From assembly GCF_000986785.1 (NCBI RefSeq), contig NZ_LAYY01000002.1:124001-188000 (forward strand): 64,000 nt of DNA, read 5' to 3'. Shown piece after piece: positions 54,864 through 63,430 of this stretch. Source of the stretch: Mesobacillus campisalis (lineage in GTDB: Bacteria; Bacillota; Bacilli; Bacillales; Cytobacillaceae). The translations under genes and the position numbers were made by a program. Numbering within the stretch: the stretch's first letter is position 1; the number at the start of each line of letters is the position of its first letter. The notes below the pieces were generated by a model. It was not told the origin of the DNA and did not search any database. It was given only the letters and a program-made list of their open reading frames with translations.

Positions 54864-55685
54864 TTAATAATCCTCCTTCCAGCCTAAAAAAGCAATCATG
54901 CGTCCTGTAGTCCCATTGTCCCGGCGGTGGGAATAAAAGTATTCACTGTCGCAGCTGGTACAATAATCGGTTGCCTGAATATTCTCTTCCCTGAGGCCGG
55001 AGTCCATCAGGATTTGTTTATTAAGCATCTTCAAATCGAGGGAATATTGACCCTCACTAATTTGATTATATGGCTTTTGTTCGACACCTTCTAGTATTTT
55101 TTCTACAAATGCAATGACCCTGTTGTCTACAATATAACATTTTTCGCATATTGATGGCCCAATGACCGCTAAAATATCTTCCGGATTGCTGCCATCCTGT
55201 TCGAAGTTGGAGACCATTTCCTTGCCAATGCCGCCGACGGTCCCTTTCCAGCCGGCATGAGCCAACCCGATAAAGCCGGTGTTCGGGTCAAGAAAATAGA
55301 GAGGGACACAATCGGCAAAGCATAGCGTCAGCAATACTCCCTTCTCATCTGTATAAAAACCGTCTGTCTGGCGAAAGGAAGCATCATAGCGATCTGCCCC
55401 TTTCCCACGATGCCCGCCTTTTACGCGTTGTATATGGGTTTCATGTGTTTGTTCCGCCCCTACCCAGCTATCAAGTGAAAAACCGATCTTTTGTGCCAGT
55501 ATGCTCCGGTTTTGGCATACAGAATGTTCATCATCGCCAACATGAAAGCCAAAATTCAATCCGGCATAATGACCAGTGCTCACCCCGCCAGTTTTGGTTG
55601 AGAATCCGGCAACCAAAGCTGGCTGGTGATCCATCCAGGATTTCAGAGCAAAAGACTCATTGTGATTCATAATGAATGGTTCCAT
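54864..55685 (-). CDS. ylmD: YlmD, laccase-like/purine nucleoside phosphorylase (YfiH family)
   Basis: 273 residues of the YfiH/DUF152 family, described first as polyphenol oxidases and later as purine nucleoside phosphorylases or peptidoglycan-edit related. Metal-ligand motifs are FGFHVGDD, GLAHAGWKGT, and SICEKCYIV with cysteines. The activity here is not settled by sequence. Start: ATG 55685 with GAGGG nearby; ATG 55670 is an alternative. Confidence 0.9.
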   Translation of the reverse strand: MEPFIMNHNESFALKSWMDHQPALVAGFSTKTGGVSTGHYAGLNFGFHVGDDEHSVCQNRSILAQKIGFSLDSWVGAEQTHETHIQRVKGGHRGKGADRYDASFRQTDGFYTDEKGVLLTLCFADCVPLYFLDPNTGFIGLAHAGWKGTVGGIGKEMVSNFEQDGSNPEDILAVIGPSICEKCYIVDNRVIAFVEKILEGVEQKPYNQISEGQYSLDLKMLNKQILMDSGLREENIQATDYCTSCDSEYFYSHRRDNGTTGRMIAFLGWKEDY

Positions 55686-55746
55686 TTTACCCTCGCAATA
55701 TTTTTCTTTAGTGTAGCATATATGGCGATAATCGCAACTGTAAGCG

Positions 55747-56016
55747 TTATTCCCCGTCTTTTATTTCCCTTGCTTCCCCATATTCCCTATAACGGACAAG
55801 GATTACATCTTCGCCGATTTTCAGGATATTCTGCCACGGAATCACAACCTCCGCATCCTTTCCGAAGATTCCAAGGACCTTGCCAGCCCCTCCGATGATT
55901 ACCGCTTCTATCTTCCCTGTAGTCAAGTTGATTTCAATATCTTCAACATTTCCTAATCGTTTTCCATCAGAAACATTCACTACATCCTTTATCTGAAAAT
56001 CCGAGACTTTAAGCAT
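55747..56016 (-). CDS. ylmC: YlmC/YmxH-family PRC-barrel protein
   Basis: 89 residues with a PRC-barrel fold: VVNVSDGKRLGNVEDIEINL, then AVIIGGAGKVLGIFGKD and VIPWQNILKIG. The family is linked to sporulation in Firmicutes. It lies downstream of sigG, and no function beyond context can be given. Confidence 0.9.
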   Translation of the reverse strand: MLKVSDFQIKDVVNVSDGKRLGNVEDIEINLTTGKIEAVIIGGAGKVLGIFGKDAEVVIPWQNILKIGEDVILVRYREYGEAREIKDGE

Positions 56017-56114
56017 TTTATCTTCCTCCCCGTATCAATTATTACACTATATGTCTCGAGTCCATCCTTTCATGACTAGCTTCTTTTCAAGGTGGCCGGC
56101 AAAGCTTTCTGCAT

Positions 56115-56140
56115 TAAAAATGGCTGCCTTATGGCAGCCA
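56115..56140 (-). terminator. sigG terminator
   Basis: Eight-bp stem TGGCTGCC/GGCAGCCA (arms 56133-56140 and 56121-56128) with 4-nt loop, then TTTTTA. It lies 14 bp past the sigG stop. Confidence 0.9.
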
Positions 56141-56153
56141 GATAAAGTTCCAT

Positions 56154-56933
56154 TCAGTTTTGAATGTTTTTGTTCATTTGTTTAATTGCGGCTTTTTCCA
56201 GCCTTGAAACTTGTGCCTGGGAAATCCCAATTTCCTCTGCCACTTCCATTTGTGTCTTGCCCTGGAAGAAACGCTTGCGTAAAATCAGCTTCTCCCTTTC
56301 ATTAAGCCTTCGCATGCCTTCTTTAAGTGCGATTTCCTCAATCCAGTTGGAGTCTTTGTTCCGTTCATCACTAAGCTGGTCCATTACATAAATTGGGTCG
56401 CCGCCATCGTTATAGATTGGTTCAAACAACGAAACTGGATCCTGGATGGCATCAAGGGCAAAAACAATTTCCTCATGGGGTACTTCGAGAACCTTGGCGA
56501 TTTCTTCAGCAGTTGGTTCCCTTGAAACCTGGCTCATCAGCTTTTCACGGACCTGCAGGGCCTTGTATGCGATATCCCTGAGAGAGCGGGAAACGCGGAT
56601 TGGATTATTGTCCCTGAGGTACCTTCTGATTTCCCCGATAATCATTGGAACGGCATAAGTTGAAAATTTTACATTCTGGCTTAAATCGAAATTATCTATG
56701 GATTTCATAAGTCCTATACAGCCCACCTGGAATAGATCGTCTACAAATTCTCCACGGTTGTTAAAGCGCTGTATGACACTCAACACTAGCCGCAGGTTTC
56801 CATTTACAAGTTTCTCCCTTGCTGTTAAATCACCATTTTGCATTTGTTTGAAAAGCTGTCTCATTTCTTCGTTTTTCAAAACTGGCAACTTTGAAGTATC
56901 CACACCGCAAATTTCTACTTTGTTTCGAGTCAA
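56154..56933 (-). CDS. sigG: Sporulation sigma factor SigG
   Basis: Late forespore sigma factor. 259 residues of the sigma-70 group 3 type, MTRNKVEICGVDTSKLPVLK. Region 2 has NLRLVLSVIQRFNNRGE, DDLFQVGCIGLMKSIDNFD; region 4 has EVAEEIGISQAQVSRLEKAA. The start is TTG at 56933, preceded by AGGAGGG. It is expressed in the forespore from a sigma-F/G promoter found upstream and follows sigE, as in B. subtilis. Confidence 0.97.
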   Translation of the reverse strand: MTRNKVEICGVDTSKLPVLKNEEMRQLFKQMQNGDLTAREKLVNGNLRLVLSVIQRFNNRGEFVDDLFQVGCIGLMKSIDNFDLSQNVKFSTYAVPMIIGEIRRYLRDNNPIRVSRSLRDIAYKALQVREKLMSQVSREPTAEEIAKVLEVPHEEIVFALDAIQDPVSLFEPIYNDGGDPIYVMDQLSDERNKDSNWIEEIALKEGMRRLNEREKLILRKRFFQGKTQMEVAEEIGISQAQVSRLEKAAIKQMNKNIQN

Positions 56934-56970
56934 TCATTTTCCCTCCTTGCAGGAGCTGCTGTACAAAAAT

Positions 56971-56999
56971 CAGTATCTCCGCAGGAAGGAAAAATATGC
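56971..56999 (-). promoter_or_regulatory. Sigma-F/sigma-G promoter of sigG
   Basis: Minus strand GCATA (56995-56999), 14-bp spacer, GGAGATACTG (56971-56980). The -10 matches the sigma-F consensus GGNNANAHTR at every position. It lies about 40 bp before the sigG start. Confidence 0.85.
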
Positions 57000-57085
57000 A
57001 CACCGTAATTGGGCAACCCACCCAAAAAAGGTAGACATATCCTCAGAAACCTGTACCATTATTGATTTATTTCACTGAAAAAATT

Positions 57086-57805
57086 TTACACCATTTTGTT
57101 AAATTCCTTCCTAAGCCGTTTAATGATTCGTTTTTCAAGTCTCGAAATATAGGACTGGGATATACCCAGCATATCGGCAACATCCTTTTGTGTCTTCTCT
57201 TCTCCGCTCCCGAGTCCGAAGCGAAGTTCCATGATTTGCTTCTCCCGGTCTGACAGCTGCTGCAACGCCTTTATCAGCAGCTTTTTATCAATATTGGATT
57301 CCAGGTCCTTTGTGATAATATCCTCCTCGGTGCCAAGCACATCCGATAACAGCAGTTCATTTCCATCCCAGTCAATATTCAGCGGCTCATCAAATGAAAC
57401 TTCAGAACGGATTTTATTATTTCTTCTCAAATACATGAGTATTTCGTTTTCAATACAACGAGAGGCGTATGTAGCAAGCTTGATTTTCTTCTCGGGATTG
57501 AATGTATTGACTGCTTTAATCAATCCAATTGTCCCTATAGAAATCAAGTCCTCTATATTAATTCCGGTGTTTTCAAATTTGCGGGCTATATAAACAACAA
57601 GGCGGAGATTTCGTTCAATCAGGATGCTCCTGGCCGCTTTGTCTCCCTTCGGCAGCTTCTTCAATAACAGTTCTTCTTCTTCCTTGTTCAAAGGAGGAGG
57701 CAACGCTTCACTTCCGCCGATATAATAAATTTCATCTGTCTTGATCCCTAGCTTGATCAACAATTTATACCAGTAATAGGATAAGCGGAGCCGTAAACTT
57801 TTCAT
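57086..57805 (-). CDS. sigE: Pro-sigma-E, mother-cell sporulation sigma factor
   Basis: 239 residues, starting [18 protein letters not shown]. The amphipathic pro-sequence is removed by SpoIIGA; the Tyr27-Tyr28 pair in TDEIYYIGG is the cleavage-site region, as in B. subtilis. Regions 2 and 4 have [20 protein letters not shown] and [26 protein letters not shown] lies before ATG 57805. An open frame extends 37 codons upstream into spoIIGA but lacks similarity. Confidence 0.97.
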   Translation of the reverse strand: MKSLRLRLSYYWYKLLIKLGIKTDEIYYIGGSEALPPPLNKEEEELLLKKLPKGDKAARSILIERNLRLVVYIARKFENTGINIEDLISIGTIGLIKAVNTFNPEKKIKLATYASRCIENEILMYLRRNNKIRSEVSFDEPLNIDWDGNELLLSDVLGTEEDIITKDLESNIDKKLLIKALQQLSDREKQIMELRFGLGSGEEKTQKDVADMLGISQSYISRLEKRIIKRLRKEFNKMV

Positions 57806-57849
57806 GATTTGTCCTCCTTCTAAATTATGTTTTTGTGAGTATAGTATTA

Positions 57850-58785
57850 TTAACTCACCTTCACATCTGCTGCTTGTGAAGCCGTTCCGGTAAGCATTTT
57901 TGGATGTATGATGCATTGGAAAGCGCCGTCGGCAGAAAGCTGCTGAGTCGTGAAGCTGACCAGTGCCTTATCCACAGAATAAATTTTTCCATCGCTTTCA
58001 ATCTCAAGGATGTCGGGCTTCATTGCGATAATTAATTGATGCTCTTGTCCGACAACCCGGCATGGGATAATTTTCATTTTGTGTTCAAATTCTGTGGGGA
58101 ATTCTCCTTCTCCCATAATGATTCCTTCGGGGTTTTCGGCCATATCCTTAACAGTTTCCGGTACTTCATTGAGAATCGATGCGACAGAAACGAACATGAC
58201 CGGCATCCTTGAGATTGGATCATACAGCTGGTTCCCGCTGTCCACAAGGCCTTTAAGCTGCAACTCCATCCCGCAGCAGCACAGCCTCACACCAGCAAGC
58301 TGGTCGAATTGGATCTTTGCCATCTCCATGTGGCCAATGCCTTGCTTTGAAAAATGCCAGGCAAGCGGAAATCCAATCAGCACAAACAGCCAGCTGACCG
58401 GGTCTCCAAATCCCTTTACATTGGCTATCGCTACGGATGACGTCAAATCGAGGTCGTATGAAATAAAAAAGTGAACGCCCATCAACGCTCCGCCAATCAA
58501 AAAAGTCACAAGATAGAATGCCATCAGTCCTTTTAAAAAAAAGCTCAGCCGTTTGAAACCAAAAACGGCCAGTACCATCATGATGGAAAATCCCAGTTTA
58601 ACGACAGGATGTCCCGCATAGGAAAAAGGTGTAACAGCCAGGAGTATTAACAGCGAGCCGATCAGCCCGCCAGCAAAGATCCGCCATAATTTAACGCTCC
58701 GTTTAAGCATAATGGCCGTCAGATACAGAAGGAGCGCGTCAAAAAGCAAGTTCAACCCCCAAATCACATCCAGATAGACAGTCAA
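57850..58785 (-). CDS. spoIIGA: SpoIIGA, sigma-E processing protease
   Basis: Membrane aspartic protease that matures pro-SigE when SpoIIR signals from the forespore. 311 residues. Five transmembrane helices in the first 150 residues and a C-terminal protease domain with the catalytic [10 protein letters not shown] (Asp near 182). TTG start at 58785 with GGGAGGGAG upstream, giving [10 protein letters not shown] as in homologues. A possible -10 (TATACT, 58832-58837) lies upstream. Spo0A control is expected, but I saw only partial Spo0A-box matches. Confidence 0.94.
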   Translation of the reverse strand: MTVYLDVIWGLNLLFDALLLYLTAIMLKRSVKLWRIFAGGLIGSLLILLAVTPFSYAGHPVVKLGFSIMMVLAVFGFKRLSFFLKGLMAFYLVTFLIGGALMGVHFFISYDLDLTSSVAIANVKGFGDPVSWLFVLIGFPLAWHFSKQGIGHMEMAKIQFDQLAGVRLCCCGMELQLKGLVDSGNQLYDPISRMPVMFVSVASILNEVPETVKDMAENPEGIIMGEGEFPTEFEHKMKIIPCRVVGQEHQLIIAMKPDILEIESDGKIYSVDKALVSFTTQQLSADGAFQCIIHPKMLTGTASQAADVKVS

Positions 58786-58948
58786 GTCACTCCCTCCCAA
58801 AAGCACCTTCCGCTTTTCTCTGTTAGGTCAAAGTATAGCGCACTTCGATTTAGGAAGTGTGTCACTTTCTGTATACAAAACATCGGAACTTTTCACTTTT
58901 CTATTCGGAATTTGTCATATTTTCACTTTCAAAAAATTGAATAAGCAT

Positions 58949-58978
58949 AAAAAAAAGCACGGCATTATGCCGTACTTT
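58949..58978 (-). terminator. ftsZ terminator
   Basis: Hairpin AGTACGGCAT/ATGCCGTGCT (58957-58976 region), followed by seven or more U residues on the minus strand. It lies 14 bp past the ftsZ stop and separates the ftsAZ unit from spoIIGA. Confidence 0.9.
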
Positions 58979-58989
58979 TTTATGATTTC

Positions 58990-60135
58990 TTATCTTCTTC
59001 TATTCCGATTGCGCAGGAATGTTGGAATATCAAGGGTGTCTTCCACTTGCTGCTGGTTATTATTCCTTACAGGTTCCTGCTGCGGCTGCGTTTCCTCACG
59101 CTTTGGCTCACGCTTGACAGAATTCATGCCTGGTTTTGGCTGGCTGCCAAATACCGGCCTGGATGGCTTTGTCTGCGCAGGAATATCGTTGAAACCTGTC
59201 GCAATGACAGTCACGACAATCTCGTCTTTGAGGTTGTCATTGATGACGGAACCGAATATCATGTTCACTTCCTGGTCGGATGCGGAGGCAACGATATCGG
59301 CCGCTTCCTGCACCTCATAAAGGCTCAGGTTGCTTCCGCCCGTGATATTCATCAATACCCCCTGGGCGCCGTCAATGGAGGTTTCGAGCAATGGGGAGGA
59401 AATGGCTTTCTTAGCCGCTTCGGCTGCACGATTTTCGCCTGCTGCAACCCCAATACCCATCAAGGCAGATCCTTTATTGGACATAATGGTCTTCACATCG
59501 GCAAAGTCAAGGTTAATTAACCCTGGAACAGCAATCAAGTCGGAAATGCCCTGTACACCCTGTCGCAAAACATTATCCGCTTCACGGAAGGCTTCAAGCA
59601 TCGGCGTGCTCTTGTCGACAATTTCGAGCAGCCTGTCATTCGGGATGACAATCAATGTATCGACTGCCTCTTTCATGGAACCGATTCCTCCGGCTGCCTG
59701 TGTTGCCCTCTTCCTGCCTTCAAATGTAAACGGGCGTGTCACGACACCAACTGTCAAGGCGCCCAAATCCCTTGCAATTTGCGCAATTACCGGTGCAGCA
59801 CCTGTACCAGTACCACCGCCCATTCCAGCTGTAACGAAGACCATGTCTGCACCCTTAAGGGCTTCTTCAATCTGCTCTTTGCTTTCTTCAGCTGCTTTCT
59901 TGCCTACTTCCGGATTTGCACCTGCACCAAGTCCGCGGGTAAGTTTGCCGCCGATTTGCATTTTGATCTCAGCTTTTGAAAGATTCAAGGCCTGGGCATC
60001 TGTATTGACCGCAATGAATTCCACACCTTGAACACCGTGTTCAATCATTCGGTTAACTGCGTTATTGCCGCCGCCGCCAACACCGATTACTTTTATAGTA
60101 GCAAGTGAATCTAAATTAGTATCAAACTCCAACAT
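58990..60135 (-). CDS. ftsZ: FtsZ, tubulin-like division protein
   Basis: GTPase that forms the Z ring. 381 residues. GTP-binding [11 protein letters not shown] near residue 20, the tubulin signature GGGTGTGA near 105, and T7-loop [12 protein letters not shown] disordered Gln/Pro-rich linker ends in the C-terminal peptide [16 protein letters not shown], which binds FtsA, SepF and other partners. It follows ftsA by 37 bp. Confidence 0.98.
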   Translation of the reverse strand: MLEFDTNLDSLATIKVIGVGGGGNNAVNRMIEHGVQGVEFIAVNTDAQALNLSKAEIKMQIGGKLTRGLGAGANPEVGKKAAEESKEQIEEALKGADMVFVTAGMGGGTGTGAAPVIAQIARDLGALTVGVVTRPFTFEGRKRATQAAGGIGSMKEAVDTLIVIPNDRLLEIVDKSTPMLEAFREADNVLRQGVQGISDLIAVPGLINLDFADVKTIMSNKGSALMGIGVAAGENRAAEAAKKAISSPLLETSIDGAQGVLMNITGGSNLSLYEVQEAADIVASASDQEVNMIFGSVINDNLKDEIVVTVIATGFNDIPAQTKPSRPVFGSQPKPGMNSVKREPKREETQPQQEPVRNNNQQQVEDTLDIPTFLRNRNRRR

Positions 60136-60172
60136 GACAAATCCTCCTAATTCGTCGAATTCCGGTCATTGG

Positions 60173-61456
60173 TTACTCAAAAAAGTAGCCAAGAAACTTC
60201 TTTACTCTCGATGGTCCTTTTTCCTCCGGCTGTTTTTCCGGCTTCGCTTTTGGATGCGGCTGTTTTTGAACACGTTTTTCCTTGTATTCCTGCTCTCCAA
60301 CCGTCGTCTCCATTGCCCTGCCCTGCAATTTTGCATTTTTATAGGCAAATTTAATCAAGCCGACAGCGGTTGTAAATTGTGTTTCGCGAACACCAATGTA
60401 GTCAGGAACGGCCAGTCTGACCCTGCTCTGGAACATGTCCTGGGCAAGCTCAAGGACACCCTGCATACTGGCGACACCGCCAGTAAGGACAAAGCCTCCG
60501 GGCAAATCCCGTACCTTCATTTTCCTTAACTCATCCTGTACAAGTTCGAAGATCTCTTCTATCCGGGCTTCCACAATGTCTGCCACTTCAAGCTGGTTGA
60601 ACTGCTGTTCCTGGTTGCTGCCAATGATGCCGACCGAGAATACTTCCTCCTCGGACGCATGGTCATAAAAGGCATGTCCATGCTTTGTTTTGATTCTTTC
60701 GGCATCCTCGGTTGAAGTCCGCAAGCCAATGGAAAGATCTTTGGTGATATGGTCTCCTCCAACCGGAATAAAGGCAGTGCCTGCAAGGTGGCCATTTGCA
60801 AACCAGGCAAGCGTAGTTGAACCGCCTCCCATATCTATGAGGGCAACGCCCATATTTTTTTCATCTTTTGACAGGGCAAATGAACCTGCCGCAAGAGGCT
60901 GAAGAACAATGTCCAGTACCTCCAGGCCGGCCCGCTCTACACAGCGAAGCGTATTATGTAAGATTGTTTTGGAGCCTGTTATGATGGTGCCTTCCATTTC
61001 CAGGCGGACACCGATCATCCCGCGGGGATCATTGATTTCGTCCAGTCCGTCCACAATGAATTGTCTTGGGATCACGTCAATGATTTCACGTTCGGGCGGA
61101 ATCGACATAACTTGCGCGGCATCGATGACCCTGGCTACGTCTTCATTGGTAATTTCCCGGTTTTCACTTGAAACGGCTACCACCCCGTGGCAAGGCTGCA
61201 GGGTTACATTATTTCCTGTCACCCCGACGATTACTCTGCGGATTTCCATCCCTATCATTCTCTCAGCTTGCTCTACTGCCTGTTTAATAGAATGAACGGT
61301 TTCATCTATGTCAACGATGGAGCCTTTCCTCAAGCCTTCAGACTTCACATTGCCAACACCAATTATATTCAGGGAATCATTGACCATTTCGCCAATGACC
61401 ACTTTCACACTGGATGTACCGATGTCAAGACTGACATATATATCATTGCTGTTCAT
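60173..61456 (-). CDS. ftsA: FtsA, actin-like Z-ring membrane anchor
   Basis: 427 residues of the actin/HSP70 fold. SLDIGTSSVKVVIGE near residue 9, the SHS2 domain with RRVIVGVTGNNV, DMGGGSTTLAWF and GGVASMQG. A basic, flexible tail ends in the amphipathic membrane helix VKKFLGYFFE. SD AGGAGGTG. A sigma-H type promoter lies upstream. Confidence 0.98.
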   Translation of the reverse strand: MNSNDIYVSLDIGTSSVKVVIGEMVNDSLNIIGVGNVKSEGLRKGSIVDIDETVHSIKQAVEQAERMIGMEIRRVIVGVTGNNVTLQPCHGVVAVSSENREITNEDVARVIDAAQVMSIPPEREIIDVIPRQFIVDGLDEINDPRGMIGVRLEMEGTIITGSKTILHNTLRCVERAGLEVLDIVLQPLAAGSFALSKDEKNMGVALIDMGGGSTTLAWFANGHLAGTAFIPVGGDHITKDLSIGLRTSTEDAERIKTKHGHAFYDHASEEEVFSVGIIGSNQEQQFNQLEVADIVEARIEEIFELVQDELRKMKVRDLPGGFVLTGGVASMQGVLELAQDMFQSRVRLAVPDYIGVRETQFTTAVGLIKFAYKNAKLQGRAMETTVGEQEYKEKRVQKQPHPKAKPEKQPEEKGPSRVKKFLGYFFE

Positions 61457-61524
61457 TCTGTGGCACCTCCTTTAACCTTTCCTTCTTTTCAATTCCTATT
61501 ATTTCCCGATTAAGTACATTAACC

Positions 61525-61553
61525 TTATTCGTCACAACTAAATGATTCCCTTT
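61525..61553 (-). promoter_or_regulatory. Sigma-H-type promoter of ftsAZ
   Basis: Minus strand AAAGGGAAT (61545-61553), an 11-bp spacer, GACGAATAA (61525-61533). This compares with the published B. subtilis consensus RNAGGAWWW-N11/12-RNNGAATWW with one mismatch in the -35. The B. subtilis ftsAZ operon has a sigma-H promoter for sporulation. The -35 overlaps the sbp stop. Confidence 0.75.
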
Positions 61554-61923
61554 AAAAAATATCATTTTTTTTCTCTTTTTCGCCGTTTGATGACCATTTG
61601 GCCAACAGGATTCGGCGAATCACGGCGATGTTTTGAAACAGCCTTACACCAAAGGCAAAAACTGCCGCTAAATACAAGTCTACACCAAGATGAACACCTA
61701 GAAAAGCTAAACTTGCAGCCAGCAAAATATTAAAAAAGAAACCTGAAACGAATACTTTTTCATCATAAATATTTTGCAGCTGTGCCCTGATTCCGCCAAA
61801 CAGAGTATCCAGTGCGGCAAGTATTGCGATTGAAAGATAATTCGCATATTCCTCGGGTATCCTGATATCAGTCAGCAGACCAATGATCACTCCGATTACC
61901 AGCCCCATTAACGGAAGCCACAT
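61552..61923 (-). CDS. sbp: Sbp, small basic membrane protein (DUF1290)
   Basis: 123 residues with three or four transmembrane helices (MWLPLMGLVIGVIIGLLTDI), then SIAILAALDTLFGGIRAQL. The C-terminus is charged (WSSNGEKEKKNDIF). It is found between ylxX and ftsA in Firmicutes; the function is unknown. Start ATG overlaps the ylxX stop by one base. Confidence 0.93.
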   Translation of the reverse strand: MWLPLMGLVIGVIIGLLTDIRIPEEYANYLSIAILAALDTLFGGIRAQLQNIYDEKVFVSGFFFNILLAASLAFLGVHLGVDLYLAAVFAFGVRLFQNIAVIRRILLAKWSSNGEKEKKNDIF

Positions 61924-62654
61924 TATTCGCCGCCTCCCTTTCCTGACTCTGCAGGCTCCATATACCGGATTCTGATTGGGTCCTGATAAGCAGGGACCTC
62001 AATATCGTCTCCCGGCTTCTCAATTTCCACCTGCAGATTGTCGATGAAAAAGTCTTCAACAATAGTGGATCCCTGAATTCGGTTAAATAATTTTTCAGCT
62101 TCCTGCTGAGTGGCAGCAATCACTTTTATTTCCAGGGGAAACTTGTTTAAGGAATGTCCATCAATCTTGGTCATTCTGCTAATTTCCCTGATAACCGTTG
62201 TATTGATAACTCTTTGCCCATCAATAGAAACATGAAGGGCCCCGTTCAAATACAATTCATTTAAAAGACGTTTCAGCAAATAGGGTGACACATAGGTTGT
62301 AGTTTCTCCCTGGCCGAATTCATCTAGATATGGCCTGAGGACCAGGACAATGCCCGGTCCCGAAACAGCGGTAAGGCCTGCCTCCGCCTTCAGTTCGGAT
62401 AGAGTGTCCCTAAGAACCTCCGCCCTGCTCTGCTGCCGTTCCGTTTCATATTTGACAAGCTTCTCCTCATTGGAACGGATCTCCTGGAGGAGCTGAGACT
62501 GAATTTTCTTCTCTTCCATCAAATCCTGCCGCAGCTCCCAGGTGTCGCGGGTATCCCGTACATTCGGTTCACTGACTGTCTGGAATTGAACGGCAACCAT
62601 AAAACCAATGATAGTGGCCGTGATGGCAAAGTAGACATTTTTAGGGCTGCCCAT
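61923..62654 (-). CDS. ylxX: YlxX, DUF881 division-cluster protein
   Basis: 243 residues from MGSPKNVYFAITATIIGFMV. One N-terminal transmembrane helix, a coiled coil (about 35-75) and an extracytoplasmic DUF881 domain (GPGIVLVLRPYLDEFGQG). A paralogue of ylxW upstream. Start ATG 62654 with AGGTGAG upstream; an in-frame GTG three codons earlier is possible. Function unknown. Confidence 0.9.
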   Translation of the reverse strand: MGSPKNVYFAITATIIGFMVAVQFQTVSEPNVRDTRDTWELRQDLMEEKKIQSQLLQEIRSNEEKLVKYETERQQSRAEVLRDTLSELKAEAGLTAVSGPGIVLVLRPYLDEFGQGETTTYVSPYLLKRLLNELYLNGALHVSIDGQRVINTTVIREISRMTKIDGHSLNKFPLEIKVIAATQQEAEKLFNRIQGSTIVEDFFIDNLQVEIEKPGDDIEVPAYQDPIRIRYMEPAESGKGGGE

Positions 62655-62695
62655 CACACTCACCTAACCTTACTGAAATATATCATGCATTTCCC

Positions 62696-63430
62696 TTATT
62701 TTTTTGCGATAATCGGCTCCATGACGAGATCATTCACTGCCTGCAGGGAAAAGATGATTTGATCATTCACCAGCTGGTCCTTCACTCCCCCCGTGATATT
62801 CAGGGCCGAAACCAGGACTTCCGGGTCTCCGATCGCAGAAATCTCGAAGGGCGCGGGATGCTGGTTGCCATCCACTGTAATGACCGGACCGTCGCAGATG
62901 ATATAGGAGTTATGGGTCAGGCGCTGTCCATTGATCGCCACGGCCGAAGCACCGGAAATATATAATTCATTAATCACCTTGAAGACATGGTGTTCATGGA
63001 CAAGATAATTATTGATGTTATCCTCCATAGGATCATATTCTCCATCGGCTAGCGTCACTTTTACCCCTGGTCCTTTGACCTTCACCTTGCCCAGGTGCAT
63101 CCGATATTTCTCTGCATCTTCAGCAAGGTTGAAATATACCTGCGCCTCATTGGCCAGATCCGCCTCAAACTCCCGGACCATTTCCTGCTTTTCGTGCAAT
63201 TCCTGCTGCATGGTACGGTTCAATTCTTCCTGTTCAATCAGCTGGTTGCGCAAATTCAAATCCTGCTCCCACTGCCTGTCTGTAATCACCCGTCCGTCCT
63301 GGGCGGTTTCCGTGATCCGGTAGGAATAGGCAATCATGAATCCGAGGACAAGACTGACAAGCGCCAAAATGATGCGATTGGTTTTAACTCTCTTTTTCAA
63401 TTTCAACTTCTTCAGCTTCCTCTGCTTCAT
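62696..63430 (-). CDS. ylxW: YlxW, DUF881 division-cluster protein
   Basis: About 244 residues. A lysine-rich cytoplasmic start (MKQRKLKKLKLKKRVKTNR) is followed by one transmembrane helix (ILALVSLVLGFMIAYSY), a coiled coil, and a DUF881 domain (VKGPGVKVTLADGEYDPMEDN-like). Its 5' end overlaps divIB by 47 nt. Start: ATG 63430 is chosen, but TTG 63457 and internal TTG codons are open; no strong SD favours any. Function unknown. Confidence 0.85.
   Translation of the reverse strand: MKQRKLKKLKLKKRVKTNRIILALVSLVLGFMIAYSYRITETAQDGRVITDRQWEQDLNLRNQLIEQEELNRTMQQELHEKQEMVREFEADLANEAQVYFNLAEDAEKYRMHLGKVKVKGPGVKVTLADGEYDPMEDNINNYLVHEHHVFKVINELYISGASAVAINGQRLTHNSYIICDGPVITVDGNQHPAPFEISAIGDPEVLVSALNITGGVKDQLVNDQIIFSLQAVNDLVMEPIIAKK

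Noticed and set aside
58807-58950. Spo0A boxes in front of spoIIGA
   Set aside because: Only partial matches (such as AATCGAA) to TGTCGAA were seen; regulation by Spo0A is expected but not shown by the sequence.
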